DNA from: Brasilonema sp. CT11
Lineage (GTDB): Bacteria > Cyanobacteriota > Cyanobacteriia > Cyanobacteriales > Nostocaceae
DNA length: 44,001 nt
NCBI RefSeq assembly: GCF_017982655.1
Contig: NZ_JABXYX010000062.1
Coordinates: 1 to 44,001, forward strand
Direction of reading: 5' to 3'
Below are positions 23,806-32,030 of the stretch, piece after piece (position 1 is the stretch's first letter; every line of letters begins with the position of its first letter). Made by a program: the position numbers and the translations under genes. The notes under the pieces were generated by a model. The model had not been told where the DNA came from. It did not search any database and was given only the letters and a program-made list of their open reading frames with translations.

Positions 23806-25119
23806 ATGAGACTTAGTTTCCTGTTAGCTAGCGTCGTCAGTATTGTAGTGTTATCTTCTCCAGTCAAAGCGGCTCGCTTGCAATCTTGGTATTTCGACCC
23901 CGTTCAAAATCAACTAGATATAACTACTGATTCTGGAGTACAACCAAAAGCTTTTTTAATCAATAACCCGATGAGACTTGTTATTGATTTGCCAGGAACA
24001 ACGAATCTAAACGAAAATACAATCCGTAAAAATCTTGGCTCAGCAATTCGAGAGATTCGGCTTGGACAAGTAGACTCCCAGACAACCAGATTAGTTGTTG
24101 AATTAGCGCCTGGTTACACAGTTTCCCCAGAAAAATTATTGATTCAGGGAGATTCTTCCTCACATTGGATAGTAAAATTCTCCTCAATTGAGCGTGCAGC
24201 TATCGGTGATGCACAAGCGACAGTCGTAAATACCAGCGTTGGAGAAGAACAAATTCCCCTCCAAATCGGCGCTATTTCGACCTTTGCTGGAGTTGTCCCT
24301 TTAGGTAAAGAATTGTTGCAGCTCAGTTCTCCACTGAAAACACTGATGGCTCGCTACAGTTTTCTCTCACCAGGAATGTTTTTTCTAGATTTGGACACAG
24401 GCAACTATTTGGACTTCAATGGAGAGAAGGTATTTCCAGCTGCTAGCACCATTAAGTTTCCGATTTTGGTTGCTTTATTTCAGGAGGTTGATGCAGGCAG
24501 AGTCAAGCTGAATGAAACCTTAGTCGTGCGGCGTGACTTGAAGGCTGAAGCTGAAGGTTCTGGAGTCTTGCAATTCAAACCTGTGGGAACCAAGCTGAGT
24601 GTTTTAGATACTGCCATAAAAATGATTACTATCAGTGATAATACTGCCACTAATATGATTATTGACCGTTTAGGTGGTATGGCTAAGTTAAACGACCGAT
24701 TTCGCAGTTGGGGACTGCAAAATACCGTGATTCGTCATCAGTTAGGCGACTTTAAGGGGACTAATACAACCAGTCCCAAAGATTTGGTCAGACTATCGGC
24801 GTTAGTTGCAAATAACAAGCTGCTTAGTAGTACAAGCCACTCCCAGGCTTTGGGAATCATGCGTCGCGTTGAGAACAAAAGACTATTACCAGCTGGTCTT
24901 GGTAAAGGTGCGGTCATTGCTCACAAAACAGGAACTCTTGGAGTTCTGCTTGGGGATGCGGGGATCATTGAGTTGCCATCTGGTAAGCGATATTTAGCAG
25001 GCATTTTGGTGAAAAGACCTTTTGGTGATACAAGAGCCAGAGACTTTATTAGTCAAGTTTCTAAGCTCGTTTATGCCTATCTAGACCAACCGAAAGTCAC
25101 TAGTAGTGTATCTCAATAG
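23806..25119 (+). CDS. AMIN-domain protein with class A beta-lactamase-like serine hydrolase domain
   Basis: The 437-aa product has a signal peptide (residues 1-22, MRLSFLLASVVSIVVLSSPVKA). An AMIN domain follows at about 24-130 (LQSWYFDPVQNQLDITTDSGVQPKAFLINNPMRLVIDLPG), known to target proteins to periplasmic peptidoglycan or septal sites. The C-terminal penicillin-recognising serine-hydrolase domain has S-T-I-K at 214-217, S-D-N at 277-279 and K-T-G at 374-376. The region where class A enzymes carry the deacylating Glu (the ExxLN loop) reads GDFKGTNTTSPKDL with no such Glu, so efficient antibiotic hydrolysis is doubtful. A cell-wall peptidase or binding role is more likely. Confidence 0.88.
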   Translation: MRLSFLLASVVSIVVLSSPVKAARLQSWYFDPVQNQLDITTDSGVQPKAFLINNPMRLVIDLPGTTNLNENTIRKNLGSAIREIRLGQVDSQTTRLVVELAPGYTVSPEKLLIQGDSSSHWIVKFSSIERAAIGDAQATVVNTSVGEEQIPLQIGAISTFAGVVPLGKELLQLSSPLKTLMARYSFLSPGMFFLDLDTGNYLDFNGEKVFPAASTIKFPILVALFQEVDAGRVKLNETLVVRRDLKAEAEGSGVLQFKPVGTKLSVLDTAIKMITISDNTATNMIIDRLGGMAKLNDRFRSWGLQNTVIRHQLGDFKGTNTTSPKDLVRLSALVANNKLLSSTSHSQALGIMRRVENKRLLPAGLGKGAVIAHKTGTLGVLLGDAGIIELPSGKRYLAGILVKRPFGDTRARDFISQVSKLVYAYLDQPKVTSSVSQ

Positions 25120-25567
25120 AAGTTCTTGACAAAAAGTTTGTGGGTATAAGAGAAATATTGTTCTCCCTTATACCTAGCCAAACTTATAGCCTCTACGGCG
25201 CTTCTTGTGCCTGCACTTGGCATACTTTGAACAACAGCTTAAACAGGTTGTTCTGAAATACTCATTTGTTACAAGCTAAAATAAGGTTTATTTGTGTATA
25301 ACTTATACTATTCTTTCAAGAAATAAGGTATAAAATTAACATTTATACTGCTTTTTCAGCTTCAGAATGAGTGATGAGTGCAAAGATTAGGCGGGCGTAT
25401 TGATCTTCTAAATCTTACTATAGATATATTTATAAACTAGCTAGAGATAGATATTTTTTTACAAAAAAAGACTAGATAATACCCTTGTTTGTAGTGGCAC
25501 ATGATCCTTAAAAGTCTATTCATCATGGGTCTGCAAACCTTATTTATCTAGGATTTTTCATTTTAAT
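25120..25567. other. Intergenic region, AT-rich
   Basis: No gene is visible in these 448 bases. A GGTATAAG...CTTATACC stem-loop near the start (25143-25174) may end the preceding transcript. The remainder is AT-rich and presumably contains the promoter of the GH13 gene; I cannot place it with confidence. Confidence 0.5.
25143..25174 (+). terminator. Stem-loop after serine-hydrolase gene
   Basis: An 8-bp GGTATAAG/CTTATACC stem with an inner AGAA/TTCT extension lies 24 bases after the stop codon. There is no clear T-run, so termination is plausible rather than certain. Confidence 0.45.
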
Positions 25568-27496
25568 ATGGTAAATACTCCTCCATCGCTGTTTTCACAA
25601 GATCAATACAAGGTCGAAGATGTAGAGGCAGAAGTCTCAACCATTATAGAAACACCGCCATCAGACACAGAAATTGATCTAGAATTTCTTTATACCAGAG
25701 ATATTGAATTTCGTCAGGAAACGATTTACTTTGTTGTTGTGGATCGCTTTCATGATGGCGATCCAGAAAACAGCGAAGGTTCTAACTCAGAACTGTATGA
25801 CTCAACCAAACAAGATTGGGGCAAGTACTGGGGTGGTGACTTGCAAGGTGTTATCGATAAGTTAGACTATCTCAAAAGCATGGGAGTGACTGCAATTTGG
25901 TTAACTCCTTTGTTTGAACAAGTTGAAGACTTGTTTGTTGGCAGTGCTGCGATACATGGGTATTGGACAAAGGACTTTAAGCGGATTAATCCTCGCTTTA
26001 TTGCAACAGATGAAAACCCTTCTTTAAACGAAACACAGGAAACAAGAAATACAACATTTGATAAATTACTTGATGAGCTGCACAAGCGCAAGATGAAGTT
26101 GGTGCTCGATATTGTTTGCAATCACAGTTCACCCGATTTCAGTGGAAGCAAAGGAGAATTGTATGATGATGGAGTCAAAATAGCTGACTTCAACGATGAT
26201 GAGCAGCACTGGTATCATCACTATGGCGAAGTGAAAGACTGGGAAGACGAATGGCAAGTACAAAACTGTGAACTTTGTGGTCTTGCAACTTTTAACGAAA
26301 ACAATACTGAATATCGCAATTATATCAAGTCAGCAATTAAGCAATGGCTAGACCGGGGTGTGGATGTACTGCGGGTAGACACTGTCAAACATATGCCCAT
26401 CTGGTTTTGGCAGGAATTCACCGGTGATATGTACAATCACAAGCCAGATGTGTTCATTTTTGGTGAATGGATTTACAACCATCCCAATGATGAGCGTTCT
26501 GTTGACTATGCCAATAACTCTGGGATGACGCTTTTAGATTTTGGGCTGTGCGGAGCAATTCGGGAAGCGTTAGCACAAGGTGCGAAGACTGGATTTCATG
26601 TTGTTCAAGACATCTTTGATCAGGATTATCGCTACAACGGGGCAACAGAATTAATTACCTTCATTGACAACCACGATATGTCCCGTTTCCAATCGCTAAA
26701 CCCAGATCCAGCGATGCTGAAAGTGGGAATTGTTCTGATTATGACCTGTCGTGGTATTCCTTGTATCTATTACGGTACAGAACAATATCTCCACGATGAC
26801 ACTGATGGAGGTAATGACCCCTATAACCGCCCAATGATGGAAAATTGGGATACGGATACGGAAATTTATCGCTGCATCAGGCTACTTTCTGGCTTACGGC
26901 GACTCAATCCAGCAATGTCGATGGGTAGCCAATGGAAAAAATATCTTACACCCGATGTTTACTGCTACGTACGTCGCTATCGTGAATCAGTGTGCTTCAT
27001 AGCACTAAACAGAGGAGGAGAAGTCACGATACCAGAAGTGGAAACAGAACTGCCTGATGGAGAACACACTTGTGTGATAACTCGCAACAAGTATGAAGTT
27101 AAAGATGGTAAAATTTCTAACTTCCACCTTGAAGAGCGAGGCGCGATCGTCTTAAGCCGTCTTGGAGAACGGGTGAAAGGGGAAACTATTGTGCGAGTCC
27201 AACTCAATGGTGTGCGGACTCAACCAGGTGAAACAATTGTTGTTATTGGAGATTGTCCCGAATTAGGCAATTGGGATATAGGCAAAGCGTATCCTCTAGA
27301 ATATATCAACACCAACACGTGGTTTGCCGAAATACCCTTTAACGAAAGTGCTGGTAAGCTCGTCAGCTATAAATATGCTATGTGGCGAGAAGGGAAATCG
27401 CCTCTGCGCGAAAATCTGATGAATCGTCGCTGGGTGATTGCAAAAGAAGGTACTGTAAAATGGCGTGATGTCTGGGCTTCTGGACCAGAATCTTAA
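25568..27496 (+). CDS. GH13 alpha-amylase-family enzyme with C-terminal CBM20
   Basis: The 642-aa product has GH13 conserved regions in order: LVLDIVCNHSS near 178-188, VDVLRVDTVKH with nucleophile Asp271, FGEW with acid/base Glu300, and FIDNHD with Asp370. GVTAIWLTPLFEQ and the IYYGTEQ segment are also present, resembling cyclomaltodextrin-glucanotransferase or maltogenic amylases. Residues about 540-640 form a starch-binding CBM20 (RVQLNGVRTQPGETIVVIGDCPELGNWD). There is no signal peptide, and an acidic N-terminal extension of about 45 residues precedes the barrel, so a cytoplasmic role in glycogen or maltodextrin turnover is likely. Substrate specificity cannot be read from sequence. Confidence 0.92.
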   Translation: MVNTPPSLFSQDQYKVEDVEAEVSTIIETPPSDTEIDLEFLYTRDIEFRQETIYFVVVDRFHDGDPENSEGSNSELYDSTKQDWGKYWGGDLQGVIDKLDYLKSMGVTAIWLTPLFEQVEDLFVGSAAIHGYWTKDFKRINPRFIATDENPSLNETQETRNTTFDKLLDELHKRKMKLVLDIVCNHSSPDFSGSKGELYDDGVKIADFNDDEQHWYHHYGEVKDWEDEWQVQNCELCGLATFNENNTEYRNYIKSAIKQWLDRGVDVLRVDTVKHMPIWFWQEFTGDMYNHKPDVFIFGEWIYNHPNDERSVDYANNSGMTLLDFGLCGAIREALAQGAKTGFHVVQDIFDQDYRYNGATELITFIDNHDMSRFQSLNPDPAMLKVGIVLIMTCRGIPCIYYGTEQYLHDDTDGGNDPYNRPMMENWDTDTEIYRCIRLLSGLRRLNPAMSMGSQWKKYLTPDVYCYVRRYRESVCFIALNRGGEVTIPEVETELPDGEHTCVITRNKYEVKDGKISNFHLEERGAIVLSRLGERVKGETIVRVQLNGVRTQPGETIVVIGDCPELGNWDIGKAYPLEYINTNTWFAEIPFNESAGKLVSYKYAMWREGKSPLRENLMNRRWVIAKEGTVKWRDVWASGPES

Positions 27497-27566
27497 CAGT
27501 TAACAGTGAGTCCAGCGCTGCAGGCGGGTTTCCCGCCGTAGGTGACTGGCGAACCCGAAGGGTTAA

Positions 27567-27597
27567 CAGTGATCAGTTATCAGTTAACTGATCACTG
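27567..27597. terminator. Bidirectional terminator-like hairpin
   Basis: CAGTGATCAGTTA and its exact reverse complement are separated by TCAGT, giving a 13-bp stem. It lies between the 3' ends of the convergent GH13 and LuxR-type genes. Confidence 0.65.
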
Positions 27598-28261
27598 ATA
27601 CCATGTCTTGCAGTTTTGCCACCATTTCCGCACGAGCGGAAACTTCCAACTTGCGGAACATCCGTTTGAGCGCTTGCTTCACAGAATTTTGTGTGATCCA
27701 TAGTTTTTCGCCAATTTCCCCATTGGTTAACCCCCGCGCTACCAACTCGGCAATTTCTAACTCTCGGGGAGTCAGACGACTGACTAACGGGGAAACAGAT
27801 GTTTTTGGTTTTGCGCGTAAAGTTGCGAGTTTTGCGGAAACATGAAGGCATAAAGCACTCATGTCCGCGAGATCATTGACGTTAAAAGCTGGAGTTCCAC
27901 TCGCACGAGCAAGATTAAGCGTTCCCACAAGACGACCATCACAAACAATTGGTCCACTCATCACGTGTTCATGATCATGGCGCGAGCAAAAATGCTTCCA
28001 GTCTCCTGTTGGTAACACCAATTGCTCGTGAGCTGGTGCATGACGTTCAACCACGTAGCGTCCAACCGGGTTGCTTTCCATACACACACCAGGAACATCC
28101 TGAACATCAATCTCTGTTAGCAACGGCTCATCCAACAGATGAATCCCCCAATGCTGCACGCCAAAATACTCAGCCACTGTATCTACCAGAGCTAGTCGTA
28201 ATTCTTGCTCATTGCTCACAGAAGCTATTTCATGAAATACAGTTTGGAGAGACTTTTCCAT
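27584..28261 (-). CDS. GAF-domain LuxR-family transcriptional regulator
   Basis: From ATG 28261 the product is 225 aa; an in-frame GTG at 28273 would add four residues. Residues about 15-140 form a GAF-like sensory domain (ALVDTVAEYFGVQHWGIHLLDE, then GPIVCDGRLVGTLNLARASGTPAF). Residues about 155-215 are a LuxR helix-turn-helix (LTPRELEIAELVARGLTNGEIGEKLWITQNSVKQALKRMFRKLEV). The His/Cys-rich stretch HFCSRHDHEHVMSGPIVC might bind a metal or ligand. It is divergent from the DUF3386 gene with only about 100 bases between starts, so that gene is a natural candidate target. The hairpin at 27567-27597 overlaps its 3' end. Confidence 0.88.
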   Translation of the reverse strand: MEKSLQTVFHEIASVSNEQELRLALVDTVAEYFGVQHWGIHLLDEPLLTEIDVQDVPGVCMESNPVGRYVVERHAPAHEQLVLPTGDWKHFCSRHDHEHVMSGPIVCDGRLVGTLNLARASGTPAFNVNDLADMSALCLHVSAKLATLRAKPKTSVSPLVSRLTPRELEIAELVARGLTNGEIGEKLWITQNSVKQALKRMFRKLEVSARAEMVAKLQDMVSVIS

Positions 28262-28363
28262 AGGTGTACCCACTTGGGGTCTATGCGAAACTTAATAATT
28301 ACTTCTATGCTAATAGCAGCAAAGGTAAAAAGCTAATATAACTGGTGATATATAGGAGAAACA

Positions 28364-29020
28364 ATGACAGTAACACAAGTTTCTGCTCAAGAACTTTTTC
28401 GTGCTGCTTACGAAAACCGCTACACTTGGGAAACAAACTTCCCTGGCTACACCGCAGATGTAACTTATAAGCAAGACGACCAGGTGTTTACAGGTAAAAT
28501 TCGTATCAATTCAAATCTCAAAGCGGAAGTTTTTGAGATAGAAGATGAGCAGGCAAAGCAAGTGATTCACAATCAAGCCTGGGAGATAGCGATTCACCGC
28601 ATTCGTCGCTCCTTTGAACAAACCCACGGCGAGAACACATTTCGCTATGGTGCGACTGACGAAACTGGTGCGGTTGAAATTTTTCTAGGCGGAAAGTCCG
28701 AGGGGGATCACTACAAAGTCCGCAATAATGAGGTGAGCTTAGTCCACCGTCATATCCACAATGTTGTTGTGACGATTAACACCTTCAGCAGTCATGAGAC
28801 CGGAGAAGGTTACCTGTCCCACCAATATGATTCTGTTTACCACGATCCAAAAACCGGTGAACAAAAGGGCGGAAGAAGCGAGTTTACAGATGAGTACGAA
28901 AAAGTTGGTGATTACTTTATTCTAAATCGCCGAGAAATTCGTACCCAGACAGCAGCACAACCATCTATTCAGGAAATTATCTTTTCTAACATTCAGTTGT
29001 TGGAACCTGTTGCTGCTTAA
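28364..29020 (+). CDS. DUF3386 family protein
   Basis: The 218-aa product matches the DUF3386 family conserved in cyanobacteria and plants: AQELFRAAYENRYTWETNFPGYTADVTY, then GKIRINSNLKAEV, then GYLSHQYDSVYHDPKTGEQKGGRSEFTDEYEKVGDYFILNRREIRT. The function is not established. There is no signal peptide or membrane segment. AGGAGA precedes the ATG at suitable spacing. The gene is divergent from a GAF-LuxR regulator and followed by a strong hairpin. Confidence 0.88.
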   Translation: MTVTQVSAQELFRAAYENRYTWETNFPGYTADVTYKQDDQVFTGKIRINSNLKAEVFEIEDEQAKQVIHNQAWEIAIHRIRRSFEQTHGENTFRYGATDETGAVEIFLGGKSEGDHYKVRNNEVSLVHRHIHNVVVTINTFSSHETGEGYLSHQYDSVYHDPKTGEQKGGRSEFTDEYEKVGDYFILNRREIRTQTAAQPSIQEIIFSNIQLLEPVAA

Positions 29021-29032
29021 GTTTTTTGATAG

Positions 29033-29063
29033 GGCTAATATATGCAACGTGCATATATTAGCC
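29033..29063 (+). terminator. Rho-independent terminator-like hairpin
   Basis: A perfect 14-bp stem GGCTAATATATGCA with an ACG loop starts 13 bases after the DUF3386 stop and is followed by TGTATTTT. Confidence 0.8.
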
Positions 29064-29142
29064 TGTATTTTCATAGACTTATTTTTTACCAAGTTACTTA
29101 TAAGTTTTACTTGGGTTCCATATAAATAATCTAAATCTAATA

Positions 29143-29238
29143 CTATTTAGTTCTTCTTGTATTTTTAACCTCTGTTGTCCGACAGATAACTGGTGCAGAC
29201 AGAACCACAAAAGCAATCAAAGCCAAATTAGTAAACAT
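29143..29238 (-). CDS. Possible 31-aa membrane miniprotein
   Basis: On the minus strand, ATG 29238 opens a 31-codon frame with one hydrophobic segment (NLALIAFVVLSAPVIC) and a basic tail (RTTEVKNTRRTK). A CAGGGG lies upstream at about 6-base spacing. Size and layout recall small photosystem or cytochrome b6f subunits, but I cannot match it to any named one, and it may be spurious. It sits alone between DUF3386 and the HugZ-like gene. Confidence 0.3.
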   Translation of the reverse strand: MFTNLALIAFVVLSAPVICRTTEVKNTRRTK

Positions 29239-29381
29239 TGTTTAACCCCTGTTATGTTTTAAGTTGTTCTGGGTATAAGACTACAGATGATTCCGGCCAA
29301 GTTCCAGAAATTTCTGCTATTTAGGACACTTTTCAAACCTTCATATATAAACTACTTTTTTATCTACAGGTTGTATGATGT

Positions 29382-29882
29382 ATGTCCCAATTTGAAACCG
29401 CCCTCGCCGCCTATCAAAGTTTCACAGACTCTTTCCAAAGTCTGATGATCAGTACCGTGAGTGCTGATAACACCCCCAATGCTAGCTATGCTCCTTTTGT
29501 GATAGATGAAAGTAAAAAGATTTACATTTATGTGAGTGGTCTTTCTACCCATACTCAAAATCTTCATGCTGTCCCCAAAGCAAGCGTATTATTTATTGAT
29601 GATGAGTCTCAAACTAAACAAATTTTTACCCGTCGCCGTTTAACTTTTGACTGTACAGCTACCTTAGTAGAACGCGAGACTGAGTTGTGGAAGCAAATTG
29701 TAGATAGCTTTGAAGCGCGTTTTGGAGAAATGATTCAGATATTGCGCGATTTGCCAGACTTCCGTATTTTTCAGCTGACGCCAAGCAAAGGTCGCTTTGT
29801 CATCGGCTTTGGTGCTGCTTATGAAGTAGACCCGAATGACCTCAGCACCTTAACTCATGTTACTGGTGAAAGCAAAGGATAG
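29382..29882 (+). CDS. HugZ-like pyridoxamine-phosphate-oxidase-fold protein
   Basis: The 166-aa product follows the HugZ/HutZ branch of the split-barrel flavin family: FQSLMISTVSADNTPNASYAPFVIDESKKIYIYVSGLSTHTQNLHAVPKASVLFIDDESQTKQIFTRRRLTFDCTATLVER, then GRFVIGFGAAYEVD. Members bind haem or flavin and take part in haem iron use. The gene appears monocistronic, upstream of gatB on the same strand with a 147-base gap. The exact substrate here is unknown. Confidence 0.85.
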   Translation: MSQFETALAAYQSFTDSFQSLMISTVSADNTPNASYAPFVIDESKKIYIYVSGLSTHTQNLHAVPKASVLFIDDESQTKQIFTRRRLTFDCTATLVERETELWKQIVDSFEARFGEMIQILRDLPDFRIFQLTPSKGRFVIGFGAAYEVDPNDLSTLTHVTGESKG

Positions 29883-30029
29883 CAAAGGAATAACAGCAAT
29901 CAACCCAAATATGGTTTTGTAATTTGTGGTCGGTTTTCCTGTCAATAGGCATGAGGATTTAAACATTCAAAGCAAGTCGTAATAAAGCTAAAATAGTACC
30001 CTAAAGAAGGATTCCCAATTTGTGATTTT

Positions 30030-31505
30030 ATGACTTCTGCTGCTCCAGTAAAAACTGAGTACGAGGCGATTATCGGTCTAGAAACCCATTGTCAACTCAG
30101 CACCAAAACCAAAATTTTCTCTTCTAGCTCTACGGCATTCGGTGCTGACCCCAATACTAACATTGACCCAGTTTGCATGGGTTTGCCCGGTGTCTTACCC
30201 GTACTGAATGAAAAAGTCCTAGAATATGCTGTTAAAGCAGGTTTAGCGCTGAATTGTCAAATCGCCAAATATAGCAAATTTGATCGCAAGCAATATTTCT
30301 ATCCTGACTTACCCAAAAATTATCAAATTTCTCAGTATGACTTACCCATTGCTGAACATGGCTGGTTAGAAGTTGAATTGGTAGACGCTGACGGTAACCC
30401 TGTTCGCAAAAAGATTGGTATCACCCGCCTGCATATGGAAGAAGATGCAGGGAAATTGGTACACGCGGGAAGCGATCGCCTTTCCGGTTCCACCTACTCT
30501 CTGGTAGATTACAATCGTGCTGGCATACCTTTAGTAGAAATTGTTTCAGAACCAGATTTGCGTTCTGGACAAGAAGCCGCTGAGTACGCCCAAGAGTTGC
30601 GTCGAATCTTACTTTACCTGGGCGTCAGCGACGGGAATATGCAAGAAGGTTCTCTGCGTTGTGATGTTAATATTTCCGTGCGTCCTGTTGGACAAAAGGA
30701 ATTTGGCACTAAAGTAGAAATCAAAAACATGAACTCGTTCAACGCCATCCAACGGGCGATTGAATACGAAATTGAACGGCAAACTACAGCAGTAGAAGCT
30801 GGCGAACGTATCATACAAGAAACTCGTCTGTGGGAAGAAGGTTCTCAACGCACAATTAGTATGCGGATTAAAGAAGGTTCTAGCGATTACCGCTACTTCC
30901 CCGAACCTGATTTAGCTCCCATCGAAGTTTCAGAAGAACAATTACAAGAGTGGCGCAGTCAACTTCCTGAACTCCCAGCCCTCAAACGCCATCATTATGA
31001 AAGCGAGTTGGGGCTGACTGCTTATGATGCGCGAGTGTTGACAGAAGAACGTCCAACGGCTGAGTATTTTGAAGCGGTTATTGCTGCTGGGGGAAATTCC
31101 AAAGCTGCTGCGAACTGGATTACTCAGGATGTCGCCGCCTATCTCAACAAAAATAAACTCAAGATCACCGAGATCGGCTTGACACCCACTAACTTGGCTG
31201 ATGTGATCACTCGGATTGAGAAAGGGAAAATTAGCAATGCGATCGCCAAAGAAAAACTACCAAACTTGCTGAGTGGGACTTCTCCTGAAGAACTGTTTAA
31301 AGGCAAAGAACTCATCACTGATCCCAGCGTACTGGAATCTATTATTGATGAAGTCATGGCTGCCAATCCCAAAGAACTAGAAAAGTACCGCAACGGTAAC
31401 ACCAACCTCAAAGGCTTCTTTGTGGGACAAGTTCTGAAAAAAACCAACAAACTCGCAGAACCCAAACTCACAAACCAATTGGTGGAACAAAAGCTGAACG
31501 GCTAA
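30030..31505 (+). CDS. gatB: Aspartyl/glutamyl-tRNA amidotransferase subunit B
   Basis: The 491-aa product is full length and has the GatB signature EAIIGLETHCQLSTKTKIFSSSS, then DPVCMGLPGVLPVLNE, KFDRKQYFYPDLPKNYQISQYD and NMQEGSLRCDVNISVRP. It ends in the tail domain (GFFVGQVLKKTNKLAEPKL) that recognises tRNA. With GatA and GatC it converts mischarged Glu-tRNA(Gln) or Asp-tRNA(Asn); those genes are not in the window. A hairpin follows the stop. Confidence 0.98.
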   Translation: MTSAAPVKTEYEAIIGLETHCQLSTKTKIFSSSSTAFGADPNTNIDPVCMGLPGVLPVLNEKVLEYAVKAGLALNCQIAKYSKFDRKQYFYPDLPKNYQISQYDLPIAEHGWLEVELVDADGNPVRKKIGITRLHMEEDAGKLVHAGSDRLSGSTYSLVDYNRAGIPLVEIVSEPDLRSGQEAAEYAQELRRILLYLGVSDGNMQEGSLRCDVNISVRPVGQKEFGTKVEIKNMNSFNAIQRAIEYEIERQTTAVEAGERIIQETRLWEEGSQRTISMRIKEGSSDYRYFPEPDLAPIEVSEEQLQEWRSQLPELPALKRHHYESELGLTAYDARVLTEERPTAEYFEAVIAAGGNSKAAANWITQDVAAYLNKNKLKITEIGLTPTNLADVITRIEKGKISNAIAKEKLPNLLSGTSPEELFKGKELITDPSVLESIIDEVMAANPKELEKYRNGNTNLKGFFVGQVLKKTNKLAEPKLTNQLVEQKLNG

Positions 31506-31514
31506 ACTCTGTAA

Positions 31515-31541
31515 AGACGTTGGGTTTAACGTCTCCATTTT
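31515..31541 (+). terminator. Terminator after gatB
   Basis: An AGACGTT/AACGTCT stem with a 6-base loop starts 10 bases after the stop and is followed by CCATTTTT. Confidence 0.7.
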
Positions 31542-31640
31542 TCCAGTAAGCCCCTGCTTAACAATTCTTTACAAAAAAAATCCTAAAAAATCAGGAAAAG
31601 GGGGTGACACCCCTCACCCTAAAAAGTGTATACTATGTTT

Positions 31641-31692
31641 AGTAGATGCACCCTGATGATCTGGAGAGCTACCCAAGTGGTTCTCCTTTTTT
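31641..31692 (+). ncRNA. Candidate small RNA with promoter and intrinsic terminator
   Basis: TATACT at 31629-31634 is a good -10 box, with a GTGACA -35 candidate at 31604-31609 (19-base spacer). About 7 bases later the sequence runs for about 50 bases and ends in a 10-bp stem GGAGAGCTAC/GTGGTTCTCC (two G-U pairs, CCAA loop) followed directly by six T. The stretch has no open frame of note. It does not match the Yfr1 core motif I know (ACUCCUCACAC), and I cannot name it. An extra transcript end for gatB is the main alternative. Confidence 0.5.
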
Positions 31693-31867
31693 ATTTCTTT
31701 ATTTTGATTACGCCCGAAAGTGAGTCAGCAACTAGGGGTGTAAGGGAGTAAGGGCAACGCCTAGAGCGCGAGCGCGGCTCGACTGAGCGGAAGCTGAGCG
31801 GCGTCGAAGCTTCGCCGAACGTCCGAACGGTATAGGGGCTTGGTCATACAGCAATTTTTAGATACAT

Positions 31868-31959
31868 AGGACTTACGCACGAGTGACGAAATAATAAGAC
31901 TGTGAGATTGCGCACTCCTCGTCGCAATAACACAACTACATTTCCCTTGCGTAAGTCCT
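31868..31959. mobile_element. 92-bp MITE with 12-bp inverted repeats and 7-bp target duplication
   Basis: AGGACTTACGCA at 31868-31879 is the exact reverse complement of TGCGTAAGTCCT at 31948-31959. GATACAT flanks both sides (31861-31867 and 31960-31966) as a direct repeat, the footprint of a transposition event. The interior has no coding capacity, so mobilisation would need a transposase supplied elsewhere. Confidence 0.82.
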
Positions 31960-32030
31960 GATACATTTCAACTTCTAGCCACCCTTACGGGTATGCCTGC
32001 TTTCGGCTGACTGGCGTCGCGAAAAGCGAA

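Larger units (their letters stand above)
31506..32030. other. Intergenic region with small RNA candidate and MITE
   Basis: Besides the gatB terminator, candidate sRNA and MITE listed separately, 31740-31840 is a GC-rich repeat stretch with nested GCGAGCGCGGCTCG and GTCGAAGCTTCG palindromes. No gene is seen. Confidence 0.6.

Noticed and set aside
23806-25119. Antibiotic-resistance beta-lactamase
   Set aside because: The catalytic Ser, SDN and KTG motifs are present, but the class A deacylation Glu is not visible and an AMIN domain is fused, so a cell-wall role is more likely.
31641-31692. Identification of the small RNA as Yfr1
   Set aside because: The size and terminator fit, but the Yfr1 core ACUCCUCACAC is not present.
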